From positions 62,001 to 126,000 of the forward strand of contig NZ_JADLQQ010000003.1 in the NCBI RefSeq assembly GCF_015477765.1: a stretch of DNA of 64,000 nt, read 5' to 3'. The translations under genes were made by a program, and so were the position numbers. Of the stretch, positions 23,653 to 33,895 are shown piece by piece (within the stretch, counting starts at the first letter, position 1; every line of letters begins with the position of its first letter). The DNA comes from Nocardia transvalensis. Lineage in GTDB: Bacteria; Actinomycetota; Actinomycetes; Mycobacteriales; Mycobacteriaceae. The notes under the pieces are model-generated. The model was not told where the DNA came from and ran no database searches. It was given only the letters and a program-made list of their open reading frames with translations.

Positions 23653-24240
23653 ATGGCTCCGCCTCGCAAGCACGACACCGATGTGATCCTCGACGCCGCG
23701 CGCACGCTGGTGCTGCGCGACGGCCCCCGCGCGGCCGGCGTCGCCGCCATCGCCGCCGCGAGCGGCGCCCCGGTCGGCACGCTGTATCACCGCTTCGGCA
23801 ACCGAAACGGCGTCCTCGTCGCCACCTGGATCCGCGCCCTCGAGCGATTCCAACAGCGGGCAATGACGGCCGGCGACCACACCGACCCCATGGAGGCCGC
23901 CGTAGCCATGGCCGTCGCCACCATCGAGTTCGCCCGAGACCTCCCCGACGACGCCAGCTTGCTCCTCCAACTGCGCCCCCGCGACCTCCTCGACGGCGAA
24001 CCCGACACCGACCTCCGCGAACGCCTGGACCGCATGAACGCCCCCTTGATAGAGCGCCTCCACGTCCTGACCGAACAGCTCTACGGCACCGACGACGAAC
24101 GCACCATCAACCACCTGGCCCTAGCCGTAGTAGACCTCCCCTACGCCGCCCTCCGCCGCCACGCCCGCACCGGCGTCCCCCCCTGGCTCCCCACCGAAAT
24201 AGCCGAAGCCACCCGCACCCTCCTCACCAACCACCCCTGA
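23653..24240 (+). CDS. TetR-family transcriptional regulator
   Basis: 195-aa regulator. The N-terminal HTH includes DVILDAARTLVLRDGPRAAGVAAIAAASGAPVGTLYHRFGNRNGV, the standard TetR DNA-binding helix set. The C-terminal domain is helical and should bind a small ligand. The gene is divergent from the SRPBCC protein with a 21-bp gap and converges on glfT2. It occupies the position where M. tuberculosis has glf next to glfT2. Confidence 0.93.
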   Translation: MAPPRKHDTDVILDAARTLVLRDGPRAAGVAAIAAASGAPVGTLYHRFGNRNGVLVATWIRALERFQQRAMTAGDHTDPMEAAVAMAVATIEFARDLPDDASLLLQLRPRDLLDGEPDTDLRERLDRMNAPLIERLHVLTEQLYGTDDERTINHLALAVVDLPYAALRRHARTGVPPWLPTEIAEATRTLLTNHP

Positions 24241-24258
24241 TTCCGAGACGTACCGGGG

Positions 24259-26154
24259 TCAGATGCCGTAGAGGCGTTCCCAGTTTTCTCGGCTGGTGAG
24301 GGTGGGCATGGCGGAGCGGTATTGGTGGGTGAGGGTGGGGAGGTCGCGGCGGAGGCGACGGAGGGCGCGGTAGGTGCGCAGGAGGAGGGCGCGGGCCCTG
24401 GCCTTGTCGCGCTTGCGGATTCGGACGCCGGATTGGGAGGCGTCGGTGACGACGACGTGGTCGAACAGGGAGACGTGCCACCAGTAGGCGTCCTCGCGGG
24501 TGACCGCGACCGTGCCGGGCTGGACGCGGCCGGTCCACTGCTGGATCGCGCGCTTGATCAGCACCAGCAGCGGACGGCTGGGCTCACCGCTGGCGCGGCG
24601 CACCTGCACCTCGGCATTGGTGATCGGCGCGGTCGCGGCCGGATGTTTGATCGTCTCCGGATAGTCGGCCCGGGTGGACCGGGCGGCCGCGAGCGCCGCC
24701 ACACCACCGTCCTGTAGCACCTGCGGACCCTTCAGGAAGTCTTCGATGCCCTGCAGCGTGGTGTGGGCCAGGCCGTACTGCATGGCGACCAGCATCTCGC
24801 TGATCTCCCGGAACAGCTGGCGGGTAACCTTTTTCGGATCCAGCTCGGTGTGCAGAGCGGAGACGATGAGCGAATTGCGCGAGGAGAAGTAGCGCGCCCA
24901 GTCGTCGTAATCCTTCCAGTAGAAGTCGGCATGCCACACCGCCGCATTCGGCAGGGTCACGGTGACGAAGCCGTGTTCGCGGGCGCGCAAGCCGAATTCG
25001 ACATCGTCCCACTGGAAGAACAGCGGAATCGGCAGCCCGATTCGCGCCACCACCTCGGCGGGGATGAGACACGTCCACCACGCGTTGTAGCCGGCGTCGA
25101 CCCGCCGCTCCTGATGCTTCTTGAGCATGCTGGTGTTGCGCAACGCCTTCGACACCTTCTGGCCGTGCCGCAGGATCGCCAGATTCGTCTCCTCGGCACC
25201 GACATTCAGATAGTCGGGGTTGAGCAGGAACAGCATCTGCGCGCCGACCAGGGTCGGCTCCACCGTCATATTCGCGAAGGCGTTGAGCCGCACGACGGTT
25301 TCCGGCTCACACAGAATGTCGTCGTCCATCAGGATCACATCGGCATGCTCGTTGGCCGCCGACACCTCGTACAGTCCGCGCGTGAAACCGCCCGCACCAC
25401 CGAGATTGGGCTGGCGCAGATACCGCAGCTTGTCACCGAACTTCGGCGCGGTCTCCCGATACAGCGGCCGGTTCTCGACCAGATCGGTGCCCTGGTCGAC
25501 GACGTACACCGCATCGATCGCGGCCAGCACGGTCGGATCCGAGGCCAGCGCCGCCACGGTGTGCGCACAATCCTCGGCGCGGTTGAAGGTGCAGATCGCA
25601 ATGGCAACGGGGCGAACATGATCCGGCGCGGTCGCGGTCCAGGTCAGTTCGCCGATCGCGAGTTCGCCGCCGACGGCATCGAATTCCAGCCACAGCGCGC
25701 CACCGTCGACGTACTGATCCAGCGGCGCCCGCAGCACCACGCGACCGTCGGCATGCACATCCGCGCTATCGATGATGCGGCGATGCCCGGCGATATCGGA
25801 GGCGGCCAGCCGAACTCGGGCCCGATCGCCCACCTCGAGGGTCATACCGACCTCGACCTCGGTCACCGTCGTCCAGCGCTGCCAGTAGCTGGCCGCGAAC
25901 CGGCCGAAGTAGGTGTTGGTGTGCAGCCGACCGCCCTTGTCCAGCCGCAACGCCAGCCGCTCCCGGTGCGCCTTGCCCTTGACCACGGCGTACAGCTCGT
26001 CGCTGATCTTCGGTGAGGGCCCGGTGAAGACGCCGCGCTGCAGCACGAGCCGGTCGGGAGCCTGGTGGTCGGCCCGCAGAGCCGCGGGCGCGGGGTCGGC
26101 GATTCGCCGGTCGTTCTCTGTTGCGGTCACGGCCTGGCCAGCCGACTGGTCCAT
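24259..26154 (-). CDS. glfT2: Galactofuranosyltransferase GlfT2
   Basis: 631-aa GT2-family polymerase matching M. tuberculosis Rv3808c. Features in order: an N-terminal jelly-roll region with LVLQRGVF and NTYFGRF, GT-A nucleotide-binding FNRAEDC, NLGGAGGFTRG, the metal-binding DDD in ILMDDDI, the catalytic FFQWDDVEFG, HADFYWKD, and a helical C-terminus. It alternates beta-1,5 and beta-1,6 galactofuranose additions to build the galactan of arabinogalactan. ATG 26154 is chosen for GAGGG at good spacing; ATGs at 26172 and 26208 lack a ribosome site. UDP-galactopyranose mutase (glf) is not adjacent, unlike in mycobacteria. Confidence 0.95.
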   Translation of the reverse strand: MDQSAGQAVTATENDRRIADPAPAALRADHQAPDRLVLQRGVFTGPSPKISDELYAVVKGKAHRERLALRLDKGGRLHTNTYFGRFAASYWQRWTTVTEVEVGMTLEVGDRARVRLAASDIAGHRRIIDSADVHADGRVVLRAPLDQYVDGGALWLEFDAVGGELAIGELTWTATAPDHVRPVAIAICTFNRAEDCAHTVAALASDPTVLAAIDAVYVVDQGTDLVENRPLYRETAPKFGDKLRYLRQPNLGGAGGFTRGLYEVSAANEHADVILMDDDILCEPETVVRLNAFANMTVEPTLVGAQMLFLLNPDYLNVGAEETNLAILRHGQKVSKALRNTSMLKKHQERRVDAGYNAWWTCLIPAEVVARIGLPIPLFFQWDDVEFGLRAREHGFVTVTLPNAAVWHADFYWKDYDDWARYFSSRNSLIVSALHTELDPKKVTRQLFREISEMLVAMQYGLAHTTLQGIEDFLKGPQVLQDGGVAALAAARSTRADYPETIKHPAATAPITNAEVQVRRASGEPSRPLLVLIKRAIQQWTGRVQPGTVAVTREDAYWWHVSLFDHVVVTDASQSGVRIRKRDKARARALLLRTYRALRRLRRDLPTLTHQYRSAMPTLTSRENWERLYGI

Positions 26155-26277
26155 ATGGATTTCCCTCGACATCCTCGACGTTCGAAAGCCCGACATTTCT
26201 GGACGCACCGGTCACGGGCGCGGCGGGCTGAAGAATATCAATCTGCTCTCAGACCGGCATTGCGAGAGGTGCGCAAC

Positions 26278-26766
26278 TCACTCGACCACCACGGCCCGCT
26301 TCGAGGCCCCGGTGAACACGAACTTGTCGTAGGCCCAGTAGCGGAACAGCACGGCCACGATCTGGCCGATCAGCGTGCCCGAGATGTTGTCCGACAGCGG
26401 CGACGACAGCTCCAGCACATAGCGGGAGAACCCCAGGCAGCCCAGCTGCAGGCCGATGGCGATCACATTGAACAGCGCGTAGAGCAGGTATTCGCGGGCG
26501 GGGCTGCCGCCCTTCTTGTGCGCGAAGGTCCACCATTTGTTGCCGAAGTAGGTGACCACCGTGGCCACCCCGATCGCAATGATCTTGGCCGGGAGCGGCG
26601 CGTGATACAGCACCCCTTCCCCACCGGCGAAGACCAGCAGGTTGTAGGTCCCGGCATCGACCAGGAAACCGACCGCGCCGACGACCAGGAAAGCCCCGCC
26701 TTTGCGGATCGCGGCCGCCACCTCGGCGAGCGGGGACACGCCGGTCGACTCCCCCTGCTCGGTCAC
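26278..26766 (-). CDS. GtrA-family membrane protein
   Basis: 162-aa protein with four hydrophobic segments of the GtrA type: FLVVGAVGFLVDAGTYNLLV, then NKWWTF between segments two and three, and FRYWAYDKFVF at the end. GtrA proteins are proposed flippases or partners for polyprenyl-phosphate sugars. Start GTG 26766 has AGAGGTGAG upstream; longer frames are not credible. It is divergent from a GtrB-like GT2 enzyme and a DUF2142 membrane protein. A second GtrA protein occurs at 43926, next to dprE1. Confidence 0.88.
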   Translation of the reverse strand: MTEQGESTGVSPLAEVAAAIRKGGAFLVVGAVGFLVDAGTYNLLVFAGGEGVLYHAPLPAKIIAIGVATVVTYFGNKWWTFAHKKGGSPAREYLLYALFNVIAIGLQLGCLGFSRYVLELSSPLSDNISGTLIGQIVAVLFRYWAYDKFVFTGASKRAVVVE

Positions 26767-26922
26767 GATCTCACCTCTCGACACCCGGCCGACGGTACCG
26801 CATGGGCAGGACGGGTATCTCAATACAGTGAGGGTTACCGGGCGGGCCCAGGCGACTGCCCTGTACCCTCCCGGTGTTCGTATTTCACCGTCCGGTTTCG
26901 AAATCAATGAGGGATTGACGGG

Positions 26923-27891
26923 GTGGACCCCACCGAGCTTCGTATCGCCGCAGTGGTGCCCTGCCACAACGAGGAGGCCGCGGTCGCCAAGGTCGTCACG
27001 GACCTCAAGGCCGCCGTGCCGGGCATCGTCGTGTATGTCTACGACAACCTCAGTACCGACGCGACCGCCGAGCGGGCCCGCGAGGCCGGGGCGATCGTGC
27101 GCACCGAAACCACCAAGGGCAAGGGCAATGTGGTGCGCCGGGCCTTCGCCGACATCGAGGCCGACGTCTATCTGATGATCGATGGCGACGACACCTACGA
27201 CGCGTTCGCGGCGCCGCTGATGATCAAGACCCTGCTGGAGGGTCCCTACGACCACGTGCTGGGCGTGCGCAAACAGGACGAGGGCGCGCAGGCCTACCGG
27301 ACCGGCCACGAAACCGGCAACAAGGTGCTCAACGGCGTGGTCGGCAAGGTGTTCGGCGAGAACGTCGAGGACATGCTGTCGGGCTACCGGGTGTTCTCCC
27401 GCCGATTCGTCAAGAGCTTCCCGGCGGTGTCGCGCGAATTCGAGATCGAGACCGAGCTGACCGTGCATTCGCTGCACCTGCGGGTGCCGCAGACCCAGGT
27501 GCCGGTCGGTTTCCGGGATCGCCCGGCGGGCAGCGAGAGCAAGCTGCGCACCTATCACGACGGTTTCAAGATTCTGGCGCTGATCATCGGACTGGCCCGG
27601 CACGAGCGACCGGTCGCGTTCTACGGCCTGTTCGGCACGCTGGCCTGGCTGCTGTCGGTGATCCTGATCGTGCCGATCGTCGTGGAGTTCTACCAGATTC
27701 ACGAGGTGCCGCGGTTCCCGACGCTGTTCCTCGGCTTCACCCTGCTGCTGCTGGGCAGCCTGGCGTGGACGGCGGGCCTGATCCTCGACGGCATCCGCCG
27801 GTCCCGGCACGAGGCCGCGCGCCTGATGTATCTGCGCTATGCCGCGGTCGGCGCCCAGGCGCCGGACCACGCGGAACAGGCCCCCCGATGA
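26923..27891 (+). CDS. GT2 polyprenyl-phosphate glycosyltransferase with C-terminal TM pair (GtrB/DPM-like)
   Basis: 322-aa protein. The N-terminal GT-A domain has VVPCHNEE, a D-x-x-S region (YDNLSTDAT) and the metal-binding MIDGDDTYD. After VGFRDRPAGSESKLRTYHDG come two C-terminal membrane helices (about 225-285), the layout of GtrB and polyprenyl-phosphate mannosyltransferases. The expected reaction is transfer of a sugar from a nucleotide donor to decaprenyl phosphate. It overlaps the next gene by ATGA and is divergent from gtrA. The sugar is unknown. Confidence 0.88.
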   Translation: MDPTELRIAAVVPCHNEEAAVAKVVTDLKAAVPGIVVYVYDNLSTDATAERAREAGAIVRTETTKGKGNVVRRAFADIEADVYLMIDGDDTYDAFAAPLMIKTLLEGPYDHVLGVRKQDEGAQAYRTGHETGNKVLNGVVGKVFGENVEDMLSGYRVFSRRFVKSFPAVSREFEIETELTVHSLHLRVPQTQVPVGFRDRPAGSESKLRTYHDGFKILALIIGLARHERPVAFYGLFGTLAWLLSVILIVPIVVEFYQIHEVPRFPTLFLGFTLLLLGSLAWTAGLILDGIRRSRHEAARLMYLRYAAVGAQAPDHAEQAPR

Positions 27892-29429
27892 CCACCCAGG
27901 CCGAGCGGGAAACGACGAGCGACCCGACGCCTGTTCTCGATCAGCGACCCACCGCACCGGCCTCCGCCACGGCGGTACTGAGCCGGGCGGTGCACTGGGT
28001 GCAGCGGCACATCGGCCTGGGCGCGGCCGCGTTCGTCGTCGTGGCCGCTGCCTTCGGCGTGATCTTCTCCGTCGTCACCCCGCCGTTCTGGGGCCACGAC
28101 GAGATCACCCAGTTCGGCCGGGCCTACCAGGTGGCGCACGGCGGTTTCACGCCGCATCGGATCGCCGACGACCGCGGTGTCGCCTACGGCGGCGATATCC
28201 CGGCGAGCATCGACGGCCTGATGAGCTACGCCTTCGACGACTACAACCACAATCCGGGCGAGCCGGATCCGATGGTCGCCGACCCCGTCGCCTACGACCT
28301 GCTCGGTTCGGGACCGGTGACCACCACGGTGGCCACGCCGGTCTGGTTCACCAATACCGCCGCATACTCCCCCGTCCCGTATGTGCCTGCGGCGGTGGGC
28401 ATTCGGCTGGCGCAGGCCCTCGACCTGAGCGTGGGCGCGACGGTGGAGCTGACCCGGTTGGCCGGGCTGGTCGCCTATCTGGCCGTCGTCGCCTTCGCGC
28501 TGCGCGCCCTGCGCGGCTATCGGGTGCAGTGGCTGGCGTTCACCGTCGCCGTGCTGCCGATCGCGCTGTTCCAGGCCGGGACGGTCACGGCGGACACCCT
28601 GACCAACGCACTGGCGATCCTGGTGTCGTGCCTGCTGGTGAAGGGCCTGTTCCTGCGGGCGGAGCTGACGCGGTGGGAGACCGCCGCGGCGCTGGCCGCG
28701 ACGATCGCCCTGCCGCTGAGCAAGCCGACCTATGTCCTGCTGGCCATGCTCGTGGTGTTGATTCCGGCCCGGCAGTACCGATTCGGGAACTGGTTGCGCT
28801 GGCTGCCGTGGTGCGGTGCGGCACTGGGCGCCGCACTGTTCGCGGTGTGGATGAAGATCGCCGCGCCCACGACCGACGGCATGGGCCTGATGCGGCCACC
28901 GGCGCAATGGCATTCGGTGCGCCCGAGTGATCAGCTGGACGGAATCTTCAGCCACCCCGGGCATTTCCTGAGCACCTTCGTCGACAGCGTCTGGTATCGG
29001 GATCAGCGCTGGTTCACCCAGTTCTTCGGGGAACTCGGCTTCGCCTACATCGATGTTCCGGCCTTGACGATCCTGGCCTGCCTGCTGGCCTTCGCGGTGA
29101 GTGTCGGGATCGCCGAGCGGTTCTCGGCGCCGCGGCTGCGGACGGTGATCGTGGCGCTCACGGTGGCGGCCAGTGTCGCGATGATCTACGTGACGTTGTA
29201 CATGTCGTTCTCGCCCGTCGACTACTACCTGGTCGATGGGGTGCAGGGGCGGTACTTCGTGCCGTTGGCCGTCGCGGGCGTCGCGGTGTTGCTGCAGTGG
29301 ATTCCGTTGCGGCTGACCAATGCTCGCGGGGTGACGCCGATGCGTGGGCCCGCGATCACGATCGTGGTGGCGACGGTCGTCGCGTTGATCGCGGCGGTGC
29401 TGAAGTACAACTTCCTCGTCTGGGGATAA
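27888..29429 (+). CDS. DUF2142-like polytopic membrane protein, probable GT-C glycosyltransferase
   Basis: 513-aa protein with about eleven hydrophobic segments. After TM1 comes TPPFWGHDEITQFGRAYQ, an extracytoplasmic loop with an acidic pair as in GT-C enzymes, where Asp/Glu next to the first helix act in catalysis. A second periplasmic loop near YYLVDGVQGRYFVPL is typical of DUF2142. ATG 27888 overlaps the stop of the GT2 gene. With GtrA and the GtrB-like enzyme it resembles the three-part Gtr glycosylation systems; this is inference from context. Confidence 0.8.
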   Translation: MTTQAERETTSDPTPVLDQRPTAPASATAVLSRAVHWVQRHIGLGAAAFVVVAAAFGVIFSVVTPPFWGHDEITQFGRAYQVAHGGFTPHRIADDRGVAYGGDIPASIDGLMSYAFDDYNHNPGEPDPMVADPVAYDLLGSGPVTTTVATPVWFTNTAAYSPVPYVPAAVGIRLAQALDLSVGATVELTRLAGLVAYLAVVAFALRALRGYRVQWLAFTVAVLPIALFQAGTVTADTLTNALAILVSCLLVKGLFLRAELTRWETAAALAATIALPLSKPTYVLLAMLVVLIPARQYRFGNWLRWLPWCGAALGAALFAVWMKIAAPTTDGMGLMRPPAQWHSVRPSDQLDGIFSHPGHFLSTFVDSVWYRDQRWFTQFFGELGFAYIDVPALTILACLLAFAVSVGIAERFSAPRLRTVIVALTVAASVAMIYVTLYMSFSPVDYYLVDGVQGRYFVPLAVAGVAVLLQWIPLRLTNARGVTPMRGPAITIVVATVVALIAAVLKYNFLVWG

Positions 29430-29432
29430 GGT

Positions 29433-30837
<1,405 letters not shown>

Positions 30838-31542
30838 ATGCTGATGAGGAAATTCGCCGCGACGTCGGCCATGCTGATCGCCGCGCTGGGCGTCGCCGCA
30901 GGCACCGTCCACGCCGCGCCGGCGCAGAAGGCCCCCGCGGGCGTCAACGTCTCCTACAAGATCGATGAGCAGAAGAAGAGCATCTCCCTGACCGCCGATG
31001 CCGGTTCGGTGGCCGTGGAGGACCACGCGCTGAAGATCAAGGCCGCCGACGGCACCGTGATGGCCGGAACTCCGCTCGAGTTCCGCGTCGACGACTATGT
31101 CTTCCCGGTGGCGGCCGAGATCAAGGACAAGACCGCCACCCTGACCCCGAAGCTCGATGTCGAGCACGCGGTCTACAAGCCGGTCGCGCTGCCGTTCGAA
31201 GACCAGGCCCAGTGGAAGACCCCCTACGACCGTGAGAAGGATGCCTTCAACCGGATGAAGGACACCATCGGTCTGGGTGCCACCGCCTCGTCGATCATCT
31301 CCGGCGTCATCGGCGGCATCATCGGCTGTGGTCTCGGCGCCATCGCCGGCACCGCCCTCACCGGCCCGCTGGCCACCCTGCTGGGCGCGGGCCCGCTCGC
31401 CGGCTGCCTCATCGGCGGCGCCGCCCTGGCCGGTGCCTTCGCACTGGTCGGCACCATCCTGATCACCACCCCGGTCGCCATCGCCGCGGTGATCCAGTAC
31501 TTCACCACCATCAACCAGCCGTTCACTCCCCCGGCCAAGTAA
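30838..31542 (+). CDS. Secreted/membrane-associated protein of unknown function
   Basis: 234-aa protein with an N-terminal signal peptide (AATSAMLIAALGVAAGTVHA, cleavage after AHA/HAA-type site), a beta-rich middle domain (VNVSYKIDEQKKSISL to LTPKLDVEHAV), and a C-terminal Gly/Ala-rich hydrophobic half with two long segments around GVIGGIIGCGLGAIAGTAL and AALAGAFALVGTILI. I recall such proteins as common in Nocardia and Rhodococcus without assigned function. It is followed by a strong GC hairpin and stands alone. Confidence 0.8.
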   Translation: MLMRKFAATSAMLIAALGVAAGTVHAAPAQKAPAGVNVSYKIDEQKKSISLTADAGSVAVEDHALKIKAADGTVMAGTPLEFRVDDYVFPVAAEIKDKTATLTPKLDVEHAVYKPVALPFEDQAQWKTPYDREKDAFNRMKDTIGLGATASSIISGVIGGIIGCGLGAIAGTALTGPLATLLGAGPLAGCLIGGAALAGAFALVGTILITTPVAIAAVIQYFTTINQPFTPPAK

Positions 31543-31560
31543 TTCCATCCCGGCAACGGC

Positions 31561-31589
31561 CCCCTGCCCGGACTTCGTCCGGGCAGGGG
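31561..31589 (+). terminator. GC-rich hairpin after secreted protein gene
   Basis: CCCCTGCCCGGAC-TTC-GTCCGGGCAGGGG is a perfect 13-bp stem with a 3-nt loop, 18 bp past the stop. No T run follows, as is common in actinobacteria. Confidence 0.75.
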
Positions 31590-31643
31590 ATTCGTCGTTG
31601 GCGCCGTGCGGGACTCGTTGGTCTCCCCGTAGAGGATTCGCCC

Positions 31644-31742
31644 ATTCGCCACGTGGGATTCGCCGCCACATGGGGATCATCGTTCGCCACGCGGGATCAT
31701 CGTTTGCGATGTGGGGTTCGCCGTTGCATGCAGCGCAGGGGG
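31644..31742. repeat. Degenerate ~20-bp tandem repeats
   Basis: Four to five imperfect units resembling ATCATCGTTCGCCACGYGGG run head to tail (for example 31676-31695 and 31696-31716). Earlier and later units are shorter or more diverged. The region lies between two terminators and codes for nothing recognisable. Confidence 0.55.
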
Positions 31743-31762
31743 ATTCGTAGTTCTGGCAGAGC

Positions 31763-31798
31763 AGCACCCCCGCCCAGCATCCGCTGCACGGGGGTGCT
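31763..31798 (-). terminator. Hairpin downstream of lipase gene
   Basis: AGCACCCCCG and CGGGGGTGCT form a perfect 10-bp stem with a 16-nt loop, 17 bp beyond the lipase stop on the minus strand. Confidence 0.6.
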
Positions 31799-31815
31799 TC
31801 ATTCAGGCTGCGGGG

Positions 31816-32826
31816 TCAGGCTGTGCGGGCTATGGGGGTGGGCTCGATGCGGGCCCGGACGAAGCGGGCTGCTCGGGCCAGGGCGGCCCGGCTTTCCGGG
31901 AGGTTCGGGAGGATGCTCATGAAGGCGTGGACCTGGCCGCGCCACAGTTCGAGGGAGTGCGGCACGCCCGCCGCGGTGAGGCGTTCGGACATCAGTTCGC
32001 AGTCGTAGCGGAGCAATTCGTCCTCGCCGACGATCAGCAGCGCGGGCGGCAGCCCGGACAGGGCGCCGTTCACCGGCGACAGCATCGGGTCCACCCGGCC
32101 GTCCACCTCGGCGCCGTACCGAATCATCCGCCGCACCGCCGACATCGGAATGTAGGCGTCGCGAGCGACATTCACATAGCCCCGCTTGGCCTTGTGGTCC
32201 AGATCCAGCAGCGGCGAGAGCCCCACCAGACCCGCCGGTGCCGGTAATCCGGCCTCGATCGCCCGCAGCGCCGTGGCAAAGGTCAGGTAGCCACCGGCCG
32301 AATCACCGGCGAATACGATCCGCGCCGGATCGACACCGCGGCGCAGTAACCAGCGGTAGGCGGTCAGGCAGTCCTCGATGGACCCGGCGATGGAGGTGGC
32401 GGGCACCTGGCGATATTCGACGTTCACGACCGGAAGTCCGGTGCGCCGGGCCAGACTCGCCGCGATCGGGCGATGCGAATCCAGGCCGCACAGGAAGAAG
32501 CCGCCGCCGTGCATGTACATCACCACGCCGTCCCGCAGTGCCCGGCGCGCTCCACCCGGCCGGATGATCTCCATCCGGAATCCGCGCAGCCGCACCTGTT
32601 CCCGTTCCACCCCGCGCGGCTGCGGCCGCAGCACCGACAGCCGGTCGATCAGCTGACGAGCCAGCGGCATGGTGTGCGGATAGATGGGATAGCGGCGCAC
32701 GACCGGACCGACCACACCGCGGCAGGCCAGCAGCAACGCCTGCGAGTGCAGGCTGATTCGATCCGGATTCACCACCACGCCGGGACCGGTCTCACGCACC
32801 GCTTCACCGATCGGGATCGCCACCAT
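31816..32826 (-). CDS. Hormone-sensitive-lipase-family esterase
   Basis: 336-aa alpha/beta hydrolase of the HSL (family IV) group. The oxyanion motif is YMHGGGFF, the nucleophile elbow is GDSAGG, and the acid and His lie in VGEDELLRYD and GQVHAFMS. Such Lip-type enzymes hydrolyse short acyl esters and are numerous in mycolate-forming actinobacteria. There is no obvious signal peptide. It sits alone between a terminator and the rmlA promoter region. The specific substrate is unknown. Confidence 0.92.
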   Translation of the reverse strand: MVAIPIGEAVRETGPGVVVNPDRISLHSQALLLACRGVVGPVVRRYPIYPHTMPLARQLIDRLSVLRPQPRGVEREQVRLRGFRMEIIRPGGARRALRDGVVMYMHGGGFFLCGLDSHRPIAASLARRTGLPVVNVEYRQVPATSIAGSIEDCLTAYRWLLRRGVDPARIVFAGDSAGGYLTFATALRAIEAGLPAPAGLVGLSPLLDLDHKAKRGYVNVARDAYIPMSAVRRMIRYGAEVDGRVDPMLSPVNGALSGLPPALLIVGEDELLRYDCELMSERLTAAGVPHSLELWRGQVHAFMSILPNLPESRAALARAARFVRARIEPTPIARTA

Positions 32827-33020
32827 CGTGCACCTACCTCGTTCCCGGCGCGCCGATCACCGGCAGCCGGAATCCCGGCGGTGCTGTCGGCGCTGACGCA
32901 AAGTGACCTACCTAACATTTATCGTCCGATCCGCGGCCGCACAAACCTTCGTGATCGTTTCGCGGTCGAGTCGGAACCTCGTCGAGCCCCACCGCGGCGC
33001 GGCTGGCAGACTTGCGTGAC

Positions 33021-33893
33021 ATGCGCGGAATCATCCTGGCCGGAGGCACCGGATCCCGGTTACACCCGATCACGCGCGGGGTGAGCAAACAGCTGGTCCC
33101 GGTCTACGACAAGCCGATGGTGTACTACCCGCTGTCGACTCTCATGCTGGCCGACATCCGGGACATCCTGGTGATCACCACCCCGGAGGACGCGGAGTCG
33201 TTCCGGCGGCTGCTGGGCGACGGATCGCAGTACGGCGTGGCGCTCAGCTACGTCGTGCAGCCCGAACCGGACGGGTTGGCCCGGGCGTTCGTGCTGGGCG
33301 CGGACCACATCGGCACCGACTCCGCCGCACTCGTGCTGGGCGACAATATCTTTCACGGGCCAGGACTGGGCACCCGGTTGCGCCGGTTCCAGGGGCTGGA
33401 CGGCGGCGCGGTGTTCGCCTACTGGGTCTCGGACCCCAGTGCCTACGGCGTGGTCGAATTCTCCGGCGGTAAGGCCATTTCCATCGAGGAGAAACCGAAG
33501 CTGCCGCGCTCCAACTACGCCATTCCGGGGCTGTATTTCTACGACAACGACGTGGTCGAGATCGCGCGCGGCCTGCAACCCTCGGCGCGGGGCGAATACG
33601 AGATCACCGATATCAACCGCACCTACCTGGAGCAGGGCCGACTGCAGGTCGATGTATTGGCTCGCGGCACCGCCTGGCTGGACACCGGCACCTTCGATTC
33701 GCTGCTGGACGCGTCCAACTACGTGCGGACCATCGAGGAGCGGCAGGGCCTGAAGATCGGGGTGCCCGAGGAGGTCGCCTGGCGGATGGGCTTCATCGAC
33801 GACGAACAGCTCTGCCGGCTGGCCGAACCGCTCGTCCGGTCCGGTTACGGCAGCTATCTGCTCGGATTGCTGGAACGTGGACGGGATTGGTGA
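33021..33893 (+). CDS. rmlA: Glucose-1-phosphate thymidylyltransferase
   Basis: 290-aa nucleotidyltransferase. The start [15 protein letters not shown] is the nucleotide-binding loop of Rml[45 protein letters not shown] and [10 protein letters not shown] are all family signatures. It makes dTDP-glucose from dTTP and glucose-1-phosphate, the first step to dTDP-rhamnose, and is normally feedback-inhibited by that product. ATG 33021 is chosen over 33012 to match family N-termini. It is followed 2 bp later by rmlC. Confidence 0.96.
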   Translation: MRGIILAGGTGSRLHPITRGVSKQLVPVYDKPMVYYPLSTLMLADIRDILVITTPEDAESFRRLLGDGSQYGVALSYVVQPEPDGLARAFVLGADHIGTDSAALVLGDNIFHGPGLGTRLRRFQGLDGGAVFAYWVSDPSAYGVVEFSGGKAISIEEKPKLPRSNYAIPGLYFYDNDVVEIARGLQPSARGEYEITDINRTYLEQGRLQVDVLARGTAWLDTGTFDSLLDASNYVRTIEERQGLKIGVPEEVAWRMGFIDDEQLCRLAEPLVRSGYGSYLLGLLERGRDW

Positions 33894-33895
33894 GT

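Noticed and set aside
26767..27957. N-terminal extension of the GtrA protein
   Set aside because: It overlaps the divergent GT2 gene; GTG 26766 with AGAGGTGAG fits the family length.
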